DNA of 64,000 nt from Lepturacanthus savala (taxonomy: Eukaryota > Chordata > Actinopteri > Scombriformes > Trichiuridae): assembly GCA_030544235.1 (NCBI GenBank), contig CM060466.1, positions 4,167,092-4,231,091 on the forward strand. Direction: 5' to 3'. Positions 1 to 10,500 of this stretch are shown one piece after another. The notes under the pieces are model-generated. The model was not told where the DNA came from. It ran no database searches and saw only the letters and a program-made list of their open reading frames with translations. The translations under genes were made by a program, and so were the position numbers. Numbering within the stretch: position 1 is the first letter of the stretch; every line of letters starts with the position of its first letter.

Positions 1-225
1 TAATAATAAGTTATTACATTATTGGCCAAAGAAATATTATTTTAGGATTTTAATTACAGCCAATAAGGTGATAAACTTGATTTTAAAATGTAATCGGCCA
101 ATAGTTTAATAAATCCTGCTTAAAACTAGACACAATACTTAAGATTTTCTTGATTAAAACTAAAATTACCAGGACTTCATCAACTGAAATGTGACTAAAC
201 AATAGATTATCGTTGTGTTTCCAGG

Positions 226-261
226 CTGCAGGAGAAAAGGGCGGAGACAAGAACGGGTGAC
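226..261 (+). CDS. Possible terminal exon of an upstream gene (very uncertain)
   Basis: GTTGTGTTTCCAG ends at 223-225 in an acceptor-like context; the following frame reads AGEKGGDKNG and stops at TGA near 259-261. Other frames of the same stretch stay open a little longer, so the frame is not proven. By recalled mammalian synteny the upstream neighbour on + would be MLLT6. I do not recognise this peptide as that protein's end. Confidence 0.15.
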
Positions 262-1044
262 GTCTCCACGGCAACAGCAGCATCAGTCAACGTGACTCTT
301 CAACGTCTTTCCTTCTGTCATCTTTATCTTACGCCCTCTTTTATGAATGTATAACAGGATGGACTTTAAACGTCAAGGTGAAGTTTTCGTGTTTTTTTTT
401 TTATTCTTTATATCAGAGGTTCTTCTCATAGGTTGTTTTTTGTTGTGTAGGCAGCTTTCAGAGAGCATGAATACAGTGGTCTCTTCCTTAAATTGCACTA
501 ATTCGTTAGCTTAGACCCACGGTGCTGCGGAGGCTCCTGGTTTTTTTTTTTGAAGTGTGAACTCGAGCACTGAACGTTCATGAATTTTCTCTCCACGTTG
601 GACTTGAAGCGGAGTTTTTCTTACTTCTGCCACTTCTGGCGAACCTCAACCGTCTTCCTCGATATTTTCGTCTTCCCTCTTTGTGTTCGCTCCCGCGTTT
701 CTCATCCCTGTTTTTTTTTGCGGCGCTTTTATTATGTAAAGGATAAATATTCTTGTCTTTTTTTTTCTATGTGTGTGTGTGTGAGTGTGTGTGTGTGTGG
801 TTAGTGGCATTTTTCAAAAAAAAAAACAAAAAATTAAGCTAGTTATTACCTCAGAATTTTCCTGCCACCTATTTTCCATTATTATAGAGATACGTGGTTC
901 CCTTTTTCTTTTTTGTGCTGATTTTCATTACCGCAATAGCCTTCACTGGATATAAATGGCCACCAAAAAAAAAAAAGAAAGGAGAAAAAAAAGAAAAATA
1001 TTGCTGTTAACTGTAAGGTATTAACTCATGTCAGTGTAAAAACA

Positions 1045-1895
1045 GAACTAGGGTTGGAAAATGTCCAGTAAATTCAAAATTTCTGGTAATTTTCCAGAAA
1101 CTTTCCATGGGAATCCATTTGGAAATATTCAACATTTAGCAGCTAACTTACCAGCTAGCTAGCGACTGTATGAACGCATTTTTTATATAATATTTGCAAG
1201 TTTAACAATAATAATATTATTATAGATAAAATATATTTACCCCTTAGTATTGCCATGAGATAATAACTTGTCAAAAATGTTGAACTATCCCTTTAAATCT
1301 GGTTGTTTTAGCCAAGATTATATTTTTCTGTTAGCCCTCCATTACATTAAATATTACTTAAAATAGCCTAAATAATAGATATATTAAAGGGCTGTGATAT
1401 AAAACCTATTACATTTAGGCGTGAAAATATATATATAATAAAATAATGAAGAAAACATAGTCTCGGGATAGTTTCATGCTATTTAAGTTGGCTTTTATGC
1501 ACTAGGAATTTCCCATATTTGTATATTATATTAGAAAAAAAACAACAAAATTGAATTAAATGTAAAAAAATAAAGTGAATTTAGTTTTTTATTTGGCAAA
1601 AAATGTCCAAAATTCTGAATAAAAGTCAACTTTTGGTCATGAGACAATGAAGCTAACATCAGCAATAGGGATATCCTGGTCATAAATTGTATGTCCTTCA
1701 AAATAAAAGCCCCCTTTTCACGCCTAACTGTAAAAAAAAAAACAGATTTTATATCACAGCTTTTTAGAAAAATAAAGATATGGTAATTGTTTATGCAACA
1801 GAGGGTTAAGGACCTTTGAATTTAGTAAATTTTGGATTTATTCCCGTTAATTCCCACGGAAAGTTTCCAACTTTGAAAATCCAACCCTGCACAGA
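1045..1895. mobile_element. Non-autonomous element with AGGGTTGGA ends, containing a GATATCCTGGTC repeat
   Basis: The left end CTAGGGTTGGAAAATGTCC and an inner AAACTTTCCATGGGAAT are mirrored at the right by CCCACGGAAAGTTTCCAACTT and AAATCCAACCCTGCAC. The inside (1320-1810) is a reverse copy of the repeat seen at 43140 and 49450. A fragment of the same ends is at 56895-56950. Confidence 0.5.
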
Positions 1896-2806
1896 ACCCA
1901 CCTGTCTAAAAAAAAAAACAAAAAACGGCGCTATAGGAGTTTCTAAGACTTTTATATCCTTCCAGTTGCTATCGAGATTAAGCAGACGAAACCAAACATT
2001 TGGAAACTGTAAGTAAGAAATTAATTGTTTGTTTTTATTTCCTAAACAACGTGTGCACTTTGCATGTTAGCAGCTAACAGAGCAAATTAGCCATGGACTT
2101 AGTACCTTATAAAGGACACTTGGTACTCAATAGGCCACTAGGGACTGACAGGTTATTGATTTATATGAGTATTTTGCACTCTGTCCTGAAGTGTCAGTTT
2201 TTTTATGTTACTTTCATACATGGATGTTCTTTTCATGTCCGCTAACTAGTTCTTACTTTTAGCAATACTGGATAGATAATGCCTTAATGATGCTAGATAT
2301 ACAGAGGAGCCTAAAGGCTCCTTCTCTTTACTCTCGTCTTTCTTTGATAGTGTTTTTTATGTGGGACACGCGGAGGGGTACGTTAGTACAATAAAAGCAC
2401 TCTTCCTGAACCCGTTTATACTTTTGATAGCGAACCGATGATTTCGAAAAACGTGTGAATAACCGTATAGTGGTAACTGAAGTGTCAAATCTTTTTTTTT
2501 CTATGGTAATTTTTTGTGTTCAGATGCAAATGTTCTGTTTTTTTTTTTTTAGTCGTTTGTGCTTCAGAGAACTGAGGAACTTGTTGAAAATCTGTAGGAG
2601 ACAAACACAGACAAACTATTATTATTAAATGTGTGATGGTAAAAGCTGGGATCAACTCTGAGGAGACGGATATTTGCCAATGTTTGTACTTTACATGTTA
2701 GAACAGCTGATAATAATAAATCTACCATATTTAAAAATAAAAGGCCAATAATGTAATAACTTATTATGTTATTGGCCTATTTCATTTGCATAACGTAATA
2801 AGTTAT

Positions 2807-3440
2807 TACCGTATTTTCTGGACTATAAGTCCAAAAAAAACATATATAAGTCGCATTTTTGGGGTAAATTTATCTGATAAAATCCAACAACAAGAACAGA
2901 CATTTAAAATTAAAATGAGGAACAATTTAAAATAAAACTAGAGGCAACAACAGGCTGAACGGTGCTGACGTTACATGACACCACTGAGAACGTGTCTGGT
3001 CTGTTAACACAACATATTAAGAGTTATTCCCATAACTACAGCATCAATAACACGCTAAGAAGTTCACCAAAACCATCCGTGTCACTAAAACCCAATGAAA
3101 TCTTCATCCTCGGTGTCACTTTTCATCAACTCCTCTAACTCCGGAGGTAGAAGATGCAGCGCTTCCTCTTCTACGTCGATGACGTCATGTTTTACTACTA
3201 TGATTTTCTGTTCGCTGACGTTTTTGTTCAGTTCTTCTCAGTTGTTGTTAAAAGTTACCGACAATGTTGAAGTTATCAACACCAGCCTAGAGCGCCCTCT
3301 GGTGGTTTAGTGTGGAAATAACATGTGAAATGATAATAATGTGGTAATAACTTCACACATATAAGTCGCTGCAGAGAATAAGACGCAGCCCCGGATTAAC
3401 TATGAAAAAAAACACGACTTATATTCCAGAAAATACGGTA
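2807..3440. mobile_element. MITE-like element with TACCGTATTTTCTGG ends
   Basis: Starts TACCGTATTTTCTGGACTAT (2807) and ends CCAGAAAATACGGTA (3440), an exact 15 bp inverted repeat. ATATAAGTCGCATTTTTGGG and ACATATAAGTCGCTGCAG are subterminal repeats typical of this widespread vertebrate group. About 634 bp, with no transposase, only a short Ser-rich open frame at 3095-3310 that I do not take as a gene. Confidence 0.8.
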
Positions 3441-3446
3441 ATGTCA

Positions 3447-3908
3447 TAGTAGAGGAGTTAAGGGAATAAAAAAAATGTCTGATTTGGTGTAAAAATACCT
3501 TAAGACCAGAGGAATAAATTCATCTAAAGAGACAAATCAGCCAACAACACACTAATACACACAAATATAAAATACTGTTTGTCGTAGTAATAAAACTTGT
3601 CACTGTGTCTCAACACAACTGTAAATAAAGTTATTTAATACTTCTCATATTCCACATTCAGCTGTTATTTGAATAAAAATGTGCAGATAAATTCTTGTAA
3701 TAGATAAAGCAATTGAATTTTTACACTTGATACCTGTTTATTTAGATTATTTGACCTTAATAATGTAAAAACACACTTTTTTATTTTATTATAGATATAA
3801 TTATGGGTTTTAATGTGTTGTTGGCAAAGTAAAAATGTCTCTTTGGGTGATTTTTTACACCAAAGCAGATATTTGTGTCAGTAAAAATGTCCCTTAACTC
3901 CTCTACTA
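3447..3908. mobile_element. Element with perfect 19 bp terminal inverted repeats
   Basis: TAGTAGAGGAGTTAAGGGA at 3447-3465 is the exact reverse complement of 3890-3908. The inner flanks are also complementary (GGTGTAAAAAT against TTTTTTACACC). 462 bp, non-coding, immediately next to the previous element. A decayed relative lies at 17820-18310. Confidence 0.75.
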
Positions 3909-5880
3909 TTATCATTTCAGCACTTTTACAACAGCCAATTTCCTATTTTATCAGCTGCTCCAACATAAAAACGACGATAACTTTCTGTGGCCACTTTCAA
4001 AACCTTCCACCCGAGGTTACTTCATCACGTTTCTCTCTCTCCTGTGTTCTTTTTTTAGCAATATTGTCAAATCTTTTGAAATATTCTCTCACTTCTCTCT
4101 GCGATCTTTGAACATGATCTCCCATACATGTGATATCTGAGCGGCTCACGAGTCGGTGATAAAATACTGTAGCAATGACAGAAGGAGAATGTGGAATAAC
4201 GTGGATGTGGAGAGTCCTGATGAGTCCAGACCAGACCAGGACCAGGTCCAGGTCCAAGAGATTGACTGACGAGCGTTGTGAAGGATTTCTGAAGCGTTTT
4301 TTTTTTCTTTCCCATGTTGCACTGGGGCGCTTTTGGGCCCGATTGTACAATTTTTTTTTTTTTATTTAGTACATTTTCAATTTTTGTTGGAATACGAGTT
4401 GTATACTTTAAAAAAAAAATGTTTGTGCAAAAGTCACATTCATTCCTTTTTAAGCTTTTTGAAGTCTGGGTAACCGAGATAATCCATGTTATGTCGTACT
4501 GTGTATCTTTTTATGTATTTTACAACATTTAAGCACCTGAATGAGGCGAGTATCGGGATGTGATTTGCATGAAATGCAGTGAAAGTCTCTTCAAACGTGT
4601 CGCTAAATACCAAGTAATAACTATGCATAATTTTAAATGCATTGTTCCCAGAGAAAGAAAGAAAGAAAAGAAGAAATTAAATGAAATGAGCACTGAATTT
4701 TAAAAAGGACAAGCACGTTGTCATTGTACAGTGTATTTGTTTGAGAGAATTGATCGAAAAAACGAATTCGACGATATTCAGATTAAAAATCCCTGTAAAG
4801 TATTTTGATATTTTTGTGTGTAAAATTAAAAAGGAAACCGATTAAGACGACTTTTTTTGTCAATAAATGTATTTTAACGAGTTGTTTTACATCTTCTCTT
4901 GGGTTTTCAATGACTTTCTGTCCGTTACCGTCGCATTTCTTCAAGGGAAAATTAATGAATTCATATTTATTTTACATTTTTCTACATTTTTGTCGACTTA
5001 TTTGTTGATAATTTTGACATATGGACATGATTTTTTGCAGAAACTCTTCTTTTTAGTTGGATTTTTTAAATCTAAATGTCCACAAACTGCCTTAAAATCA
5101 TCATTCATCAATATTTTTTCTGCTTTTTTCCCAGAAATCTCTTAATAACTACCAATAATTCAGTCATTTTCAGGATTTTTAACCCTTTAAATGCCAGGTC
5201 ATCTAATTGAATTATTTAATTAATATTTTCCATATAATAAATGGAGGGGGACGGGACTTTGGTGCTGATTAGATCCTTATAATATAATATATTATATTAT
5301 ATATAGATATATTTATTTGTATTTTGTATTTTTTATGTAGTTCCATTCCACTGACTTCCATTAAAACCACAGTTTTTAATCCCACTACCATTACAGTATA
5401 AAACCATCAATTCTCTAATGTCTAATACTATACATATAAAAAGGACTTTTAAAAAGCCCATATTATTATTCAATATTTAATTAACATATTTACTATTATT
5501 TATTACTTTCCACACAAATTCATTTAATTTTAAATTTTATTTTCCATTTTATATACTATCTATTATATCTGGTGGGAATGTAGAATGAAATAAATGGGGT
5601 AAATAATATATAAATAAATATACATATTTAAAAATGAATAAATAAAATGGGATGTATCATTTATTTGCAAAAGAAAATGTAGACAAATAAATTATTAATT
5701 AATTTATTTATTTATTAATTCCTTTATAATTCCTCTATAATTTTGAATATGTGTTTCCTAAACTTTCTGTTATAAAATATCTAAAATCATTTTTTGTGAG
5801 TTTAATGGTTCTTGATGTGAAAAAGTCTGAGAATCTTTAAAAAAAAAAAATAAAATAAAAATAAAAAGACACTAGAAATA
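3909..5880. other. Intergenic DNA upstream of cisd3 copy A, no gene seen
   Basis: About 2 kb. 4000-4330 is less AT-rich, with overlapping short frames on both strands that match nothing I know; 5200-5880 is strongly AT-rich. No supported feature. Confidence 0.4.
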
Positions 5881-6097
5881 AAGGGAGGGGGCGTGGCTTC
5901 AGCACGAGTGAGATGTTTACATTCATCAACCAATCAGCGACAGGCTGCAGCCGCCATGTTGGAACTTCCTTAAGAAAAGAGAGAAAAACTCAGGAGTCTG
6001 AGCGAGTTTAGCTTCATTTATTTATTATATTATTGTTATTTCATCTCTTTAAAGGTTTTTTTTTTACATCTTTGTCCAGTTTGAGTTTTGCGCCAAA
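5881..6097 (+). promoter_or_regulatory. cisd3: Promoter and 5' UTR region of cisd3 copy A
   Basis: Just upstream of the start codon are a GC/CACCC-type box (GGGGGCGTGGC, about 5887-5897), a CCAAT box (ACCAATCAG, 5929-5937) and a match to the extended YY1 motif on the opposite strand (GCCGCCATGTT, 5950-5960). There is no clear TATA box. An ETS/GABP-like CCGGAAGTG lies in intron 1 near 6362-6370. Transcription probably starts around 5940-6000. These are motif matches only. Confidence 0.55.
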
Positions 6098-6193
6098 ATG
6101 AACCGAATGAGCAGAATCTGTTTCTCAGCGTCATTTCAGAGAAGATGCGCTAAAACCTGCGGCAGAAATCAGCTCCACGATTCCTCCTCAACG
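6098..6193 (+). CDS. cisd3: cisd3 copy A coding exon 1 (presequence)
   Basis: Starts MNRMSRICFSASFQRR and ends at ACG before the donor GTGAGA, phase 0. It encodes 32 residues, basic and Ser-rich, with no CDGSH sequence. Confidence 0.85.
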
Positions 6194-9031
6194 GTGAGAA
6201 AACGCTGATTAACTCGGTATTTTACTGTTTATGAGGCGAGTTTTAAGGTTTTTCTACGTTAAAATCCCATAAAACACCGAGACGCTGTGATTTATTTATT
6301 TTCTTAGTCTTTTCTGCGCAAATAAAAGTCTTTTTCATCACTTTTTCACGCACCTTTGGCACCGGAAGTGATCAGATCAGGTAAAGTCACCTGCAGGTTT
6401 TAATTTATTATATTTATATTAAAATAATTAGTATCTTTAATGTTTAATCACAGACTTGATCAGATATAAATAACTTGGTATTTTATATTTATTTGTATTT
6501 ATTATTATTTATTTAATTAATTTAAAGTCAAATATGACAAAAATGAATTAATAGTTAGCAACTAAACGATTAATCGATTAATTGTTGTAGCTCCGTTTAA
6601 TTTATCTCTTTTTTTCAAACTTATGAGAAAATTAATCACTGTAATAGTTGACAACTAATCAATTAATCGACTAATCGTTGCATCTCTATTTGATTTGTTA
6701 TCTAATATATTTTATATATTTTTTTACTTTTTATCTGTTTTTTATTTAAAGTCAAGTTCATGAGAAAGAAGTAAACAATTAGAGGTAAAAAGACATTTTA
6801 AAGTTGGACATTTTCTTCTTTAAAATGTCTCCAACATGTCAAAATATGGCTGAAAATAAGACATAAACACTAAAATTAAGGATAAATGTTCTTAAAACTA
6901 GTTAAATTATCTGTTCATGCAGCAAGGAAATTACACTTGGTAAGAAATCTTGATATAAAATCCATAAATAAGTCCAGATAAGGGTTAAAAAAGGCTAAAA
7001 TATGGTTATTTTTTGATTAAATTACATGAAATAGAACTTAATACAGCCTAATAATAAGGTAAATATACTAAATATAAGCAAACAAATAGTTTTTCACTGT
7101 TTCCTGAAGCTGAAGATTCAACTTAAAATGTCTTTTTTTGTCCACAACCCAAAGATCATCAGTTTACTATTTTAATTTAGACGTTTTCTTCTTAAAAAAT
7201 GACTCAAATCCATTAATCAATTCATGTAATAATTGGCAACTAATCAATTAATTGATTGAGACAGACTATATTGTTACTAAGGTGCTTTAGGACCATAAAA
7301 CAGCTATTTTTATGAATAAACCATTAAAAATAAAATATTAAACTGGGAAAATGGTCAAAATAGGGCCCCTTCAAAATAAAAGCATGCTCAAAGTTATCCA
7401 TGTCAGACCAACAGTCCACAACCCAAAGATCATCAGTTTATTATTATAGAAGAATAAAGAAACCAGGAAATAATCAGAGAAGAGAAGCTGGAACCAGAGA
7501 ATTTGGACGTTTTCTACTTTAAAATGACTCAAATCGATTAATTAATTATCAGTATAGTTGCTGTTTAATGTGATAGTTGAGTGTTTTCCTGACAAGTAAT
7601 CTGATTACTTTGACAGAGAGTAAGAGCAGTATCAGAAGAAAGAATAAAGCTGGTTAAACGTGATTCTCTGTGCATTAACTGAGTCCGTTCTGTTAATTCT
7701 TCTCTTCCAGTCGTCTGAGCCGGTGTCTGCAGCCCGTCTGCCCTGCAGAGTCCAGCTTTCTGCAGGGAAACGTTACGCCTGGTGTTCCTGTGGACACAGC
7801 AGGAAACAGGTGGGTGTTGGAACTGGGGGTGAGGGCGACACGGTGGAGCAGGGGTTAGTGCTGTTGCCTCACAGCAAGAAGGTCACAGGTTCAAGACCTC
7901 CTTGGTCCTGGGTCTGGGACCTTTCTGTGTGGAGTTTGCATGTTCTCCCCGTGTCTGTGTGGGTTTTCACCAGGTACTCCAGCTTCCTCCCACAGTCCAA
8001 ACACATGCTGAGGTTAATTGGAGACTCTAAATTGCCCGTAGGTGTGAGTGTGTTTGTATTGATGATGTGGATATTGATGATATATATTGATGCTGTAACA
8101 GTAACATTGATGTAAAATACTTTATTTAGTGTTGGAGCTGAGGTTTTTACTGGGATTTATGAATAAGACTAAAAGGATCTGTTTTTTTTTTTGTATTTTA
8201 AGAGGTTAAATTGCATAAAAACACTCAACAAAACTAAATTAAAGGCAAATAAAACAAACATTCACAGCTTAAAAGTCTTTTTCCTTCGTGATGTTAACAA
8301 GTTTTAACTCCTAATAGAAGAAATATGTCTTTTTCTGTCTTTTTGATATAAAACGAGCATCTTTAGGCTGATTAACCCGTTAAACTCCACGGTCGCCCTG
8401 AGATTGTTCCACTAATCATGTACAAATATAGTGAAGCTATACATCAAATTAAACAGGAGAAACTCCACTACAAGCACATATAAGTCATATTTACACACAC
8501 CAAACACTACTCCAACACCAAGCTAATTAATTAACAAATATGAAAATCTGTATACGATCATAAAGCCGACCCACTCGCCACATTTTGATGGCTAGCGCTC
8601 TGATACTTCATGTTACACAAACAAATGACATCTCATATGAAAGCTGAGACTGTGACGAGTCCAACGGTACCATCAGTGTAGCTTTATGACAAAAACTCAG
8701 TAAACTAGCAGCCAAAAAACACTACAGTAAAAAGTCACTTGTTTGAAGCGACTAACAAAAAATGTGTTTTTTTGTTGCTGTTTTGGGATAAAAAAGGGCT
8801 GAAGTTCAAGGGGTTAAAAGATCATTTTACTCTCTTTTTCAGCCTTTTTGTGATGGAGCTCACAGGACTAAAGCAGCGAGTTTCTCTCCTCTTCGTTTCA
8901 CTCCTGATGAAGACAGGACGGTGTTTTTATGTGCGTGTAAACGCACTAAAAACCCTCCGTACTGTGATGGATCTCACTTCAAAGTTATCTACCAGGATCT
9001 GATGGAATCAATTAAACGTCTGTTTAAATGA
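6098..9031 (+). CDS. cisd3: CISD3-type mitochondrial CDGSH protein, copy A (3 exons, 127 aa)
   Basis: Class II CDGSH (NEET family) protein; the family binds two 2Fe-2S clusters, and human CISD3/MiNT lies in the mitochondrial matrix. Coding exons are 6098-6193, 7711-7809 and 8843-9031, all joined in phase 0 at GT-AG borders. Domain 1 has cluster ligands C57, C59, C68 and H72 (core CDGAH); domain 2 has C95, C97, C106 and H110 (core CDGSH). The length equals human CISD3 as I recall it (127 aa). The first 32 residues are rich in Arg, Lys and Ser with almost no acidic residues, as expected of a mitochondrial presequence. The start is the first ATG after a promoter-like stretch; a second ATG four codons in (M4) would also keep the presequence. 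Intron 2 carries a SINE and a TTAA-flanked MITE. Copy B follows in the same direction, with its start codon about 1.4 kb past this stop. Identification is firm; which copy is orthologous to mammalian CISD3 is not settled. Confidence 0.93.
6520..7620. repeat. Dispersed AT-rich intronic repeat (ACTAATCGATTAATCG family) in cisd3 copy A intron 1
   Basis: Intron 1 holds fragments of a repeat that recurs across the window. Markers are ACTAATCAATTAATCGAC, CAACCCAAAGATCATCAG and GAATAAAGAAACCAGGAA. The same markers occur in pcgf2 introns 28880-32350 and in pip4k2b introns 51590-52715 and 57000-58125. No coding potential is seen. Confidence 0.6.
7711..7809 (+). CDS. cisd3: cisd3 copy A coding exon 2 (first half of CDGSH domain 1)
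   Basis: The acceptor TTCTTCTCTTCCAG precedes TCG. The exon ends at CAG before the donor GTGGGT. It encodes GKRYAWCSCGHSRKQ, which carries the first two cluster cysteines. Both ends are phase 0. Confidence 0.93.
7822..8060 (+). mobile_element. tRNA-derived SINE in cisd3 copy A intron 2
   Basis: The segment has pol III internal promoter-like boxes: an A-box-like TGGAGCAGGGGTTAG at 7843-7857 and a B-box-like GGTTCAAGACC at 7888-7898. They are followed by a body with CATGTTCTCCCCGTGTCTG and CTTCCTCCCACAGTCCAAAC that I recognise as widespread in teleost genomes. It starts only about 12 nt after the exon 2 donor. The Repbase family name is not assigned. Confidence 0.7.
8372..8817 (-). mobile_element. 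TTAA-flanked piggyBac-like MITE, copy 1
   Basis: TTAA at 8372-8375 and 8814-8817 flank a 438 bp body whose ends start with CCC: CCCGTTAAACTCCA at the left, and CCCCTTGAACTTCAG read inward from the right. TTAA target duplication with CCC termini is the piggyBac hallmark. No transposase is present, so it would be non-autonomous. Copies 2 (45105-45629) and 3 (about 59045-59577) are nearly identical over most of their length. Copy 1 lacks about 70 bp near its right end compared with copy 2. Confidence 0.65.
8843..9031 (+). CDS. cisd3: cisd3 copy A coding exon 3 (rest of domain 1, all of domain 2, stop)
   Basis: The acceptor CTCTTTTTCAG precedes CCT. The exon begins PFCDGAH, contains the second motif PPYCDGSH, and ends at TGA 9029-9031. 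An ATTAAA at 9161-9166 could be the polyadenylation signal. Confidence 0.93.
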   Translation, partial: PFCDGAHRTKAASFSPLRFTPDEDRTVFLCACKRTKNPPYCDGSHFKVIYQDLMESIKRLFK

Positions 9032-10129
9032 GCAGCACAGATGTGTAGAGATATATGGAAGGGTGTAGTGATAGTCTGATTATTCTGCATTGAATATCAC
9101 ACTAATATATATATATGTATGTATAATTATATTTTGTATCCTACATTATCATCATGAACCATTAAAATGCTTTAAAATCTATATTTGTTGCATTAAACTC
9201 CAGTGGAGGAAGAAGAACTCACATCATTTACTGAAGTTCAGTTGATTTTATATATTTTTTGGGGTTAATAAATATTACTTTAATAAAAATGTTGTTTCTT
9301 CTCATTCATTATTTGTAATATCAAAGGGAATTTTCACTTTATTTCATTAAAATTCAGACCAAATGGGTAAAGCGCTCATGTAAATAACAATATCCCTAAA
9401 TTATTGAGTAGTGTATGAGACAAAAGTGTAAAAATAAATAAAAATACTTTATTAGTAGTTCAGAAAAAGTGTTGAATTTATATAAAACTACTTATTTAAG
9501 CATCAAATTTGCAAACTTCTTGTTGGTAATTATGAAATATTATGAAATATTGCATAATTTTTATTAAAATAAAACCATTCAAGAGGTTTTTAGACGTATG
9601 AAATGTAAATTCTTCAAAGTTCAAAGATGAATTATTTTATCGATAGTCCATAAAACCATAGGAATCATTACAGAGCATGAATGTATATTTAATAAAGAGA
9701 TTATATATTTTTAAAATTAATAAATAAAATGGGAAATCAAAAGAATGGGAAACAATACACAAATAAATTTAATTTCTGAAATAATTGAACATTTACTGGC
9801 ATATTTATTTATATACTGAGTCAGATTATTTATTTATTCTTGATTATGACAGTTTCAGTCCTTTATAATGCTGTATAGTGTTTTTTCAAAGCTTTATTAA
9901 CAATTTAAATTGTACAAACAAAACAAAATATGTATATAAAATAAAGAACATACAATATAGTTAGTATAGTTAATATAGTTTATAGTTTAATCTTCCAAAA
10001 TAATTAAATATATATCCATTAAAAATTCAGAACATATATCTAATATAAGTGTACATTTATATTTTTAATGAGTTTAATAGATTTAAAGGGAAATTTTCGC
10101 CACCGTTGTACAAGTGGGATGAGAAAAAG
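9032..10129. other. Intergenic spacer between the two CISD3-type genes
   Basis: About 1.1 kb of AT-rich DNA holding the copy A 3' UTR (possible ATTAAA signal at 9161). I see no other gene, clear repeat family or RNA gene. Confidence 0.5.
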
Positions 10130-10422
10130 GAAAACGTGCGTCATGACGTCATCATAAATCAGTTCACGTTTCGCTGCGACCACGTGACTCGTATTCCGGA
10201 AGTGATCTGTATCCGAACGTCTCGCTCAGCTGTTTTTTGTTTTGTTTTGCTATCGATGTTAGCATCGCTAGTTTTTTATTATTTTAAAGTGGAGTTGTGT
10301 GTGTGCGTGCGTGCGTGAGTGAGTGTGTGTGCGGGATGCGGACAGTTTGCGGGTTGACTGCGCTGCGTGTTGCTGGAGGACAGTGAAGTAGCGTGTGGTG
10401 CGTTCAGGGACAACCTGCCAAC
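10130..10422 (+). promoter_or_regulatory. cisd3: Promoter and 5' UTR of cisd3 copy B
   Basis: The stretch holds a perfect CRE palindrome TGACGTCA (10144-10151), an E-box CACGTGAC (10181-10188) and an ETS/GABP site CCGGAAGTG (10196-10204) within about 60 bp. GABP (NRF-2) sites are common in promoters of nuclear genes for mitochondrial proteins, which fits the family. The transcription start is probably 10210-10330, before the upstream ORF at 10336. Motifs are read by eye. Confidence 0.6.
10336..10386 (+). other. Upstream ORF (16 codons) in the cisd3 copy B leader
   Basis: An ATG at 10336 opens a 16-codon frame, MRTVCGLTALRVAGGQ, ending in TGA at 10384-10386, 36 nt before the copy B start codon. 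If transcription starts upstream it would lower or condition translation of the main frame. The peptide is basic and hydrophobic, like a presequence, but the stop separates it from the main frame, which it does not share (10423-10336 = 87 nt is in frame, but the TGA intervenes). Confidence 0.4.
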
Positions 10423-10500
10423 ATGAACGCGCTGGTGACACAAGTGGAGCAGAAATGGATGAATTTCACCTTCAGACAAGCAGCGATGGTCGCTCTCAAG
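10423..10500 (+). CDS. cisd3: cisd3 copy B coding exon 1
   Basis: Encodes 26 residues, MNALVTQVEQ through AAMVALK. It ends at AAG before the donor GTAACT, phase 0. Confidence 0.82.

Larger units (their letters stand above)
1..2800. repeat. Inverted terminal-type repeats, TAATAAGTTATTACATTATT, at 4-27 and about 2743-2767
   Basis: The left sequence TAATAAGTTATTACATTATTGGCC is matched on the other strand by GGCCAATAATGTAATAACTT at 2743. A further partial copy follows at 2791-2809. They could be the ends of a roughly 2.76 kb element or independent AT-rich palindromes. No transposase is seen between them. Confidence 0.35.

Noticed and set aside
3997..4369. Overlapping 60-117 codon frames on both strands
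   Set aside because: No recognisable domain, no splice context, and the frames on the two strands compete. Not enough to call a gene.
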